From Thermococcus sp. (GTDB lineage: Archaea; Methanobacteriota_B; Thermococci; Thermococcales; Thermococcaceae): a DNA stretch of 8,217 nucleotides. The position numbers and the translations under genes were made by a program. Positions 5,952-8,217 of the stretch are shown in pieces. Below the pieces are notes generated by a model. That model ran no database searches and was not told the origin of the DNA. It worked only from the letters and a program-made list of their open reading frames with translations. The DNA lies in contig WAMH01000042.1 of the NCBI GenBank assembly GCA_015522395.1, positions 1 through 8,217 of the forward strand. Direction: 5' to 3'. The first letter of the stretch is position 1. Each line of letters opens with the position of its first letter.

Positions 5952-5957
5952 GGAGGG
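5952..5957 (+). promoter_or_regulatory. Ribosome binding site deciding the hypE start
   Basis: GGAGGG six bases before the ATG at 5964. An in-frame TTG (5958) follows the site with no spacing and so cannot be the start. A short possible hairpin (CCAAA 5938-5942 with TTTGG 5949-5953) covers the first two bases of the site, but it is only 5 bp and weak. Confidence 0.7.
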
Positions 5958-5963
5958 TTGAAG

Positions 5964-6980
5964 ATGGGAGAAAAGATAAAGCTCGAACACGGAGCCGGTG
6001 GAGAGATAATGGAGGAGCTCTTGAGGGACGTGATACTCAAAACGCTGACTCTCAAGAGCGCCGGTGGAATTGGACTTGACGCTTTGGACGACGGTGCAAC
6101 GATACCATTTGGCGACAAGCACATAGTCTTCACAATAGATGGCCACACAGTTAAACCGCTTTTCTTCCCGGGCGGTGACATCGGCCGTTTGGCCGTCAGC
6201 GGAACGGTGAACGACCTTGCAGTTATGGGTGCCAGGCCAGTAGCTCTGGCGAACTCAATGATAATTGGAGAAGGCCTCGATATGGAAGTCCTTGAGAGGG
6301 TTCTCCGCTCGATGGACGAGACATCGAAAGAAGTTCCAGTTCCTATAGTCACTGGAGACACGAAGGTAGTCGAGGATCCGATAGAGATGTTCGTGATTAC
6401 GGCTGGAATCGGCATAGCCGAGAGGCCGATAAGCGATGCCGGAGCTAAGGTTGGAGACATCATCCTCGTCAGCGGGGCAATAGGCGACCACGGTATAGCG
6501 CTGATGAGCCACCGCGAGGGAATAGCCTTTGAGACCGAGCTGAAGAGCGACGTTGCTCCAATATGGGACGTCGTTAAAGCCGTCGCCGAGGAAATAGGCT
6601 GGGAGAACCTCCACGCGATGAAGGATCCGACGAGGGCCGGTTTGAGCAACGCGCTCAACGAGATCGCTCTTAAGAGCAACGTGGGAATCCTCGTGAGGGA
6701 AGCAGACATTCCGATAAGGCCAGAGGTCAGGGCCGCGAGCGAGATGCTGGGCATAAGCCCCTATGATGTGGCCAACGAGGGCAAGGTCGTTATGGTGGTA
6801 GCGAGAGACTACGCAGAGGATGCACTGGAAGCGATGAGGAAAACCGAGAAGGGAAAGAACGCCGCGATAATCGGCGAGGTAATAGAGGAGTACAGAGGGA
6901 AGGTCATCCTTGAGACGGAAATCGGCGGGAAACGCTTTATGGAGCCTCCCGAAGGCGACCCCGTGCCAAGGATATGCTGA
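5964..6980 (+). CDS. hypE: Hydrogenase maturation protein HypE (carbamoyl dehydratase)
   Basis: Protein of 338 residues of the AIR-synthase/PurM-like ATPase fold. HypE receives the carbamoyl group from HypF on its C-terminal cysteine, dehydrates it with ATP to a thiocyanate, and hands cyanide to the HypC-HypD complex. Seen: the N-terminal glycine-rich HGAGGEIMEELL (9-20), the ATP-site segment FFPGGDIGRLAVSGTVNDLA, LVSGAIGDHG, MKDPTRAGLSNALNEIA, and the diagnostic C-terminus PVPRIC with Cys338 as the last residue. All are intact. It is the last gene of the operon, 39 bases after hypF, and is followed at once by a T-rich terminator. The protein closely resembles HypE of Thermococcus kodakarensis as remembered, which is part of the basis for the host assignment. 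Confidence 0.97.
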   Translation: MGEKIKLEHGAGGEIMEELLRDVILKTLTLKSAGGIGLDALDDGATIPFGDKHIVFTIDGHTVKPLFFPGGDIGRLAVSGTVNDLAVMGARPVALANSMIIGEGLDMEVLERVLRSMDETSKEVPVPIVTGDTKVVEDPIEMFVITAGIGIAERPISDAGAKVGDIILVSGAIGDHGIALMSHREGIAFETELKSDVAPIWDVVKAVAEEIGWENLHAMKDPTRAGLSNALNEIALKSNVGILVREADIPIRPEVRAASEMLGISPYDVANEGKVVMVVARDYAEDALEAMRKTEKGKNAAIIGEVIEEYRGKVILETEIGGKRFMEPPEGDPVPRIC

Positions 6981-6996
6981 TTTTCCCTTTTCTTTT
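6981..6996 (+). terminator. T-rich terminator of the hyp operon
   Basis: TTTTCCCTTTTCTTTT starts directly after the hypE stop codon. Such T-runs terminate archaeal RNA polymerase without a hairpin. The opposing gene ends 23 bases further on. Confidence 0.65.
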
Positions 6997-6998
6997 GT

Positions 6999-7015
6999 CA
7001 AAAGTAAACGAAAAG
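6999..7015 (-). terminator. T-rich terminator of the acetyl-CoA synthetase gene
   Basis: On the minus strand CTTTTCGTTTACTTTTG begins a few bases after the stop codon at 7020-7022. With the plus-strand run beside it, this makes a compact two-way terminator between convergent genes. Confidence 0.55.
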
Positions 7016-7019
7016 CCAT

Positions 7020-8217
7020 TCAGCGCATCTCGAAGCCTTCGAGGGCTTTCTTCACCTCCTCAACGCTAGCCTCGTCCTCAAGCGTCGAAAGGTCGCCGAG
7101 GCTCTTTCCGCTTGCGAGTGCTTTGAGAACACGGCGCATTATCTTCCCGCTCCTCGTCTTCGGCAGTTTGTTGACGAAGAACACCTCTGCAGGAGCCGCT
7201 ATCGGTCCGAGGGTTCCCCTGACGTAGTCTATGAGTTCCTTCTTCAGCTTTTCCCTTGGAGTGCAGTTCTCCTTTAGTATTACGAAGGCAACCGGCACTT
7301 CACCCTTTATCTCGTCGGGCCTGCCTATCACTGCCGCCTCTGCCACGGCCGGGTGGAGAACTAGGGCATGTTCAATCTCAGCCGTTCCAATCCTGTGGCC
7401 GGAGACGTTTAGAACCTCATCCGCCCTGCCGAATATCCAGAAGTAACCTTCGTCGTCCTTCATAGCGTAGTCAGCAGGATAGTAAATCCAGACTCCTTCA
7501 TCAGGTTTGCTGAACCTTTGCCAGTAGGTTCTGATGTAGCGCTCGTCGTCGCCCCAGATTCCAAGGAGCATTCCTGGCCAGGGTTTCTTTATCACGAGGT
7601 AGCCACGCTCGTTAGGCTTCGCCGATGTTCCATCGGCTTTGAAAACGTCGGCGTCAACACCGAGACCCGGGAAGGTCGCCGAGCCGGGCTTAAGAGGGGG
7701 CAACTGTATTCCGGCGGATGGATAAATCATGTAGCCACCTGTCTCTGTCTGCCACCAGGTGTCTATTATTGGGCACCTTCCACCACCAACAACCTCGTAA
7801 TACCACTTCCATGCCCTCGGGTTAATGGGCTCCCCAACCGAACCGAGAAGGCGAAGACTCGAGAGGTCGTGCTTCTTCACCCACTCATCCCCATAGCGCA
7901 TGAGCATCCTTATCGCTGTTGGGGCCGTGTAGAATATCGTAACGCCGTGCTTCTCGATTAACTCCCAGGGCCTGTCCGGTTTTGGATAGTTGAGCGCTCC
8001 TTCATACATCATTACCGTTAAGCCGAGGGTCAGTGGACCATAGACGAGATAGCTGTGTCCCGTAATCCAGCCGACGTCAGCGGTGTTCCAGAAGAGGTCG
8101 CTCTCGGTTATCCCCCAGGCCCACTCCATAGTTTTGGCAACGTAGACGAGGTAACCACCGGTGGAGTGGATTATGCCCTTGGGCTTCCCGGTGGTTCCGC
8201 TCGTGTAGAGTATGAAC
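7020..8217 (-). CDS. acs: AMP-forming acetyl-CoA synthetase (C-terminal part, runs off right edge)
   Basis: The last 398 residues of an acyl-AMP-forming ligase; the reading frame is open to the right edge, so about 40 percent of a typical 630-660 residue enzyme is missing. It activates acetate (possibly propionate) with ATP to acyl-AMP and then to acyl-CoA in the cytoplasm. Seen: the phosphate-binding loop YTSGTTGKPKG at the start of the visible part; DTWWQTETGG, whose second Trp marks the small acetate-type pocket of Acs; GRADEVLNVSGHRIGTAEIE with the hinge region; and PKTRSGKIMRR, whose Lys (codon 7143-7145) is the catalytic lysine and the usual acetylation site. The A7 motif, commonly YxTGD, is YYPADYA here: the Asp is kept but Thr-Gly is changed. 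The internal ATG at 8129 is not the start, because the phosphate loop lies upstream of it. The gene converges with hypE and has no evident functional link to it. Confidence 0.93.
   Translation of the reverse strand, partial: FILYTSGTTGKPKGIIHSTGGYLVYVAKTMEWAWGITESDLFWNTADVGWITGHSYLVYGPLTLGLTVMMYEGALNYPKPDRPWELIEKHGVTIFYTAPTAIRMLMRYGDEWVKKHDLSSLRLLGSVGEPINPRAWKWYYEVVGGGRCPIIDTWWQTETGGYMIYPSAGIQLPPLKPGSATFPGLGVDADVFKADGTSAKPNERGYLVIKKPWPGMLLGIWGDDERYIRTYWQRFSKPDEGVWIYYPADYAMKDDEGYFWIFGRADEVLNVSGHRIGTAEIEHALVLHPAVAEAAVIGRPDEIKGEVPVAFVILKENCTPREKLKKELIDYVRGTLGPIAAPAEVFFVNKLPKTRSGKIMRRVLKALASGKSLGDLSTLEDEASVEEVKKALEGFEMR

Noticed and set aside
5938..5953. Hairpin CCAAA/TTTGG before hypE as a translational control element
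   Set aside because: Only five base pairs, mostly A-T, at a growth temperature probably above 75 degrees; unlikely to be stable.
5894..6754. Long open frame of 286 codons on the minus strand
   Set aside because: Antisense to hypE, rich in Ser/Ile/Pro with no recognisable motif; a shadow of the real gene.

Overview
The window reads as a piece of a hyperthermophilic archaeal chromosome, most likely Thermococcales (Thermococcus or a close relative). The grounds are BRE/TATA-type promoters, purine-rich Shine-Dalgarno sites (GGAGGG, GGTGG, GGTGAT), T-rich terminators, tightly packed genes, and [NiFe]-hydrogenase maturation proteins of the Thermococcus type. No rRNA, tRNA, CRISPR array, transposon or integrase was seen. 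The genus is an inference from memory of protein families, not from a search.

Left part (1-1812, all minus strand). Three genes stand in line, each with its own promoter: a DUF302 protein (1420-1803), a TetR-family regulator (714-1256, probably really from 1301), and the N-terminal 197 residues of a large molybdopterin/tungstopterin oxidoreductase of the formate dehydrogenase alpha type (592 to the left edge). Just downstream of each gene's TATA box lies one copy of the same 14-bp element, TGACYGACYRGTCA (613-626, 1315-1328, 1814-1827). The simplest reading is a small local regulon: the TetR protein represses itself, the oxidoreductase and the DUF302 gene.

Middle part (1873-6980, plus strand). 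This is a hydrogenase maturation operon: a degenerate hypC paralogue, hypC, hypD, hypF and hypE. HypF makes the carbamoyl group, HypE dehydrates it to a thiocyanate, and HypC/HypD build the Fe(CN)2CO unit for [NiFe]-hydrogenases. The nickel-insertion genes hypA and hypB are not in the window. The operon promoter appears to share its TATA region with the divergent DUF302 promoter, right beside operator copy 3, so the hyp genes could fall under the same regulator.

Right part (7020-8217, minus strand). The C-terminal roughly 400 residues of an AMP-forming acetyl-CoA synthetase converge on hypE, with T-rich terminators for both directions packed into 39 bp.

Points most worth a second look: the three-copy operator; the TetR gene, whose strong ribosome binding site leads to ACG and not to ATG/GTG/TTG; the oxidoreductase with Gln where formate dehydrogenases have their catalytic His; and the extra HypC that lacks the essential Cys2 and conserved His.
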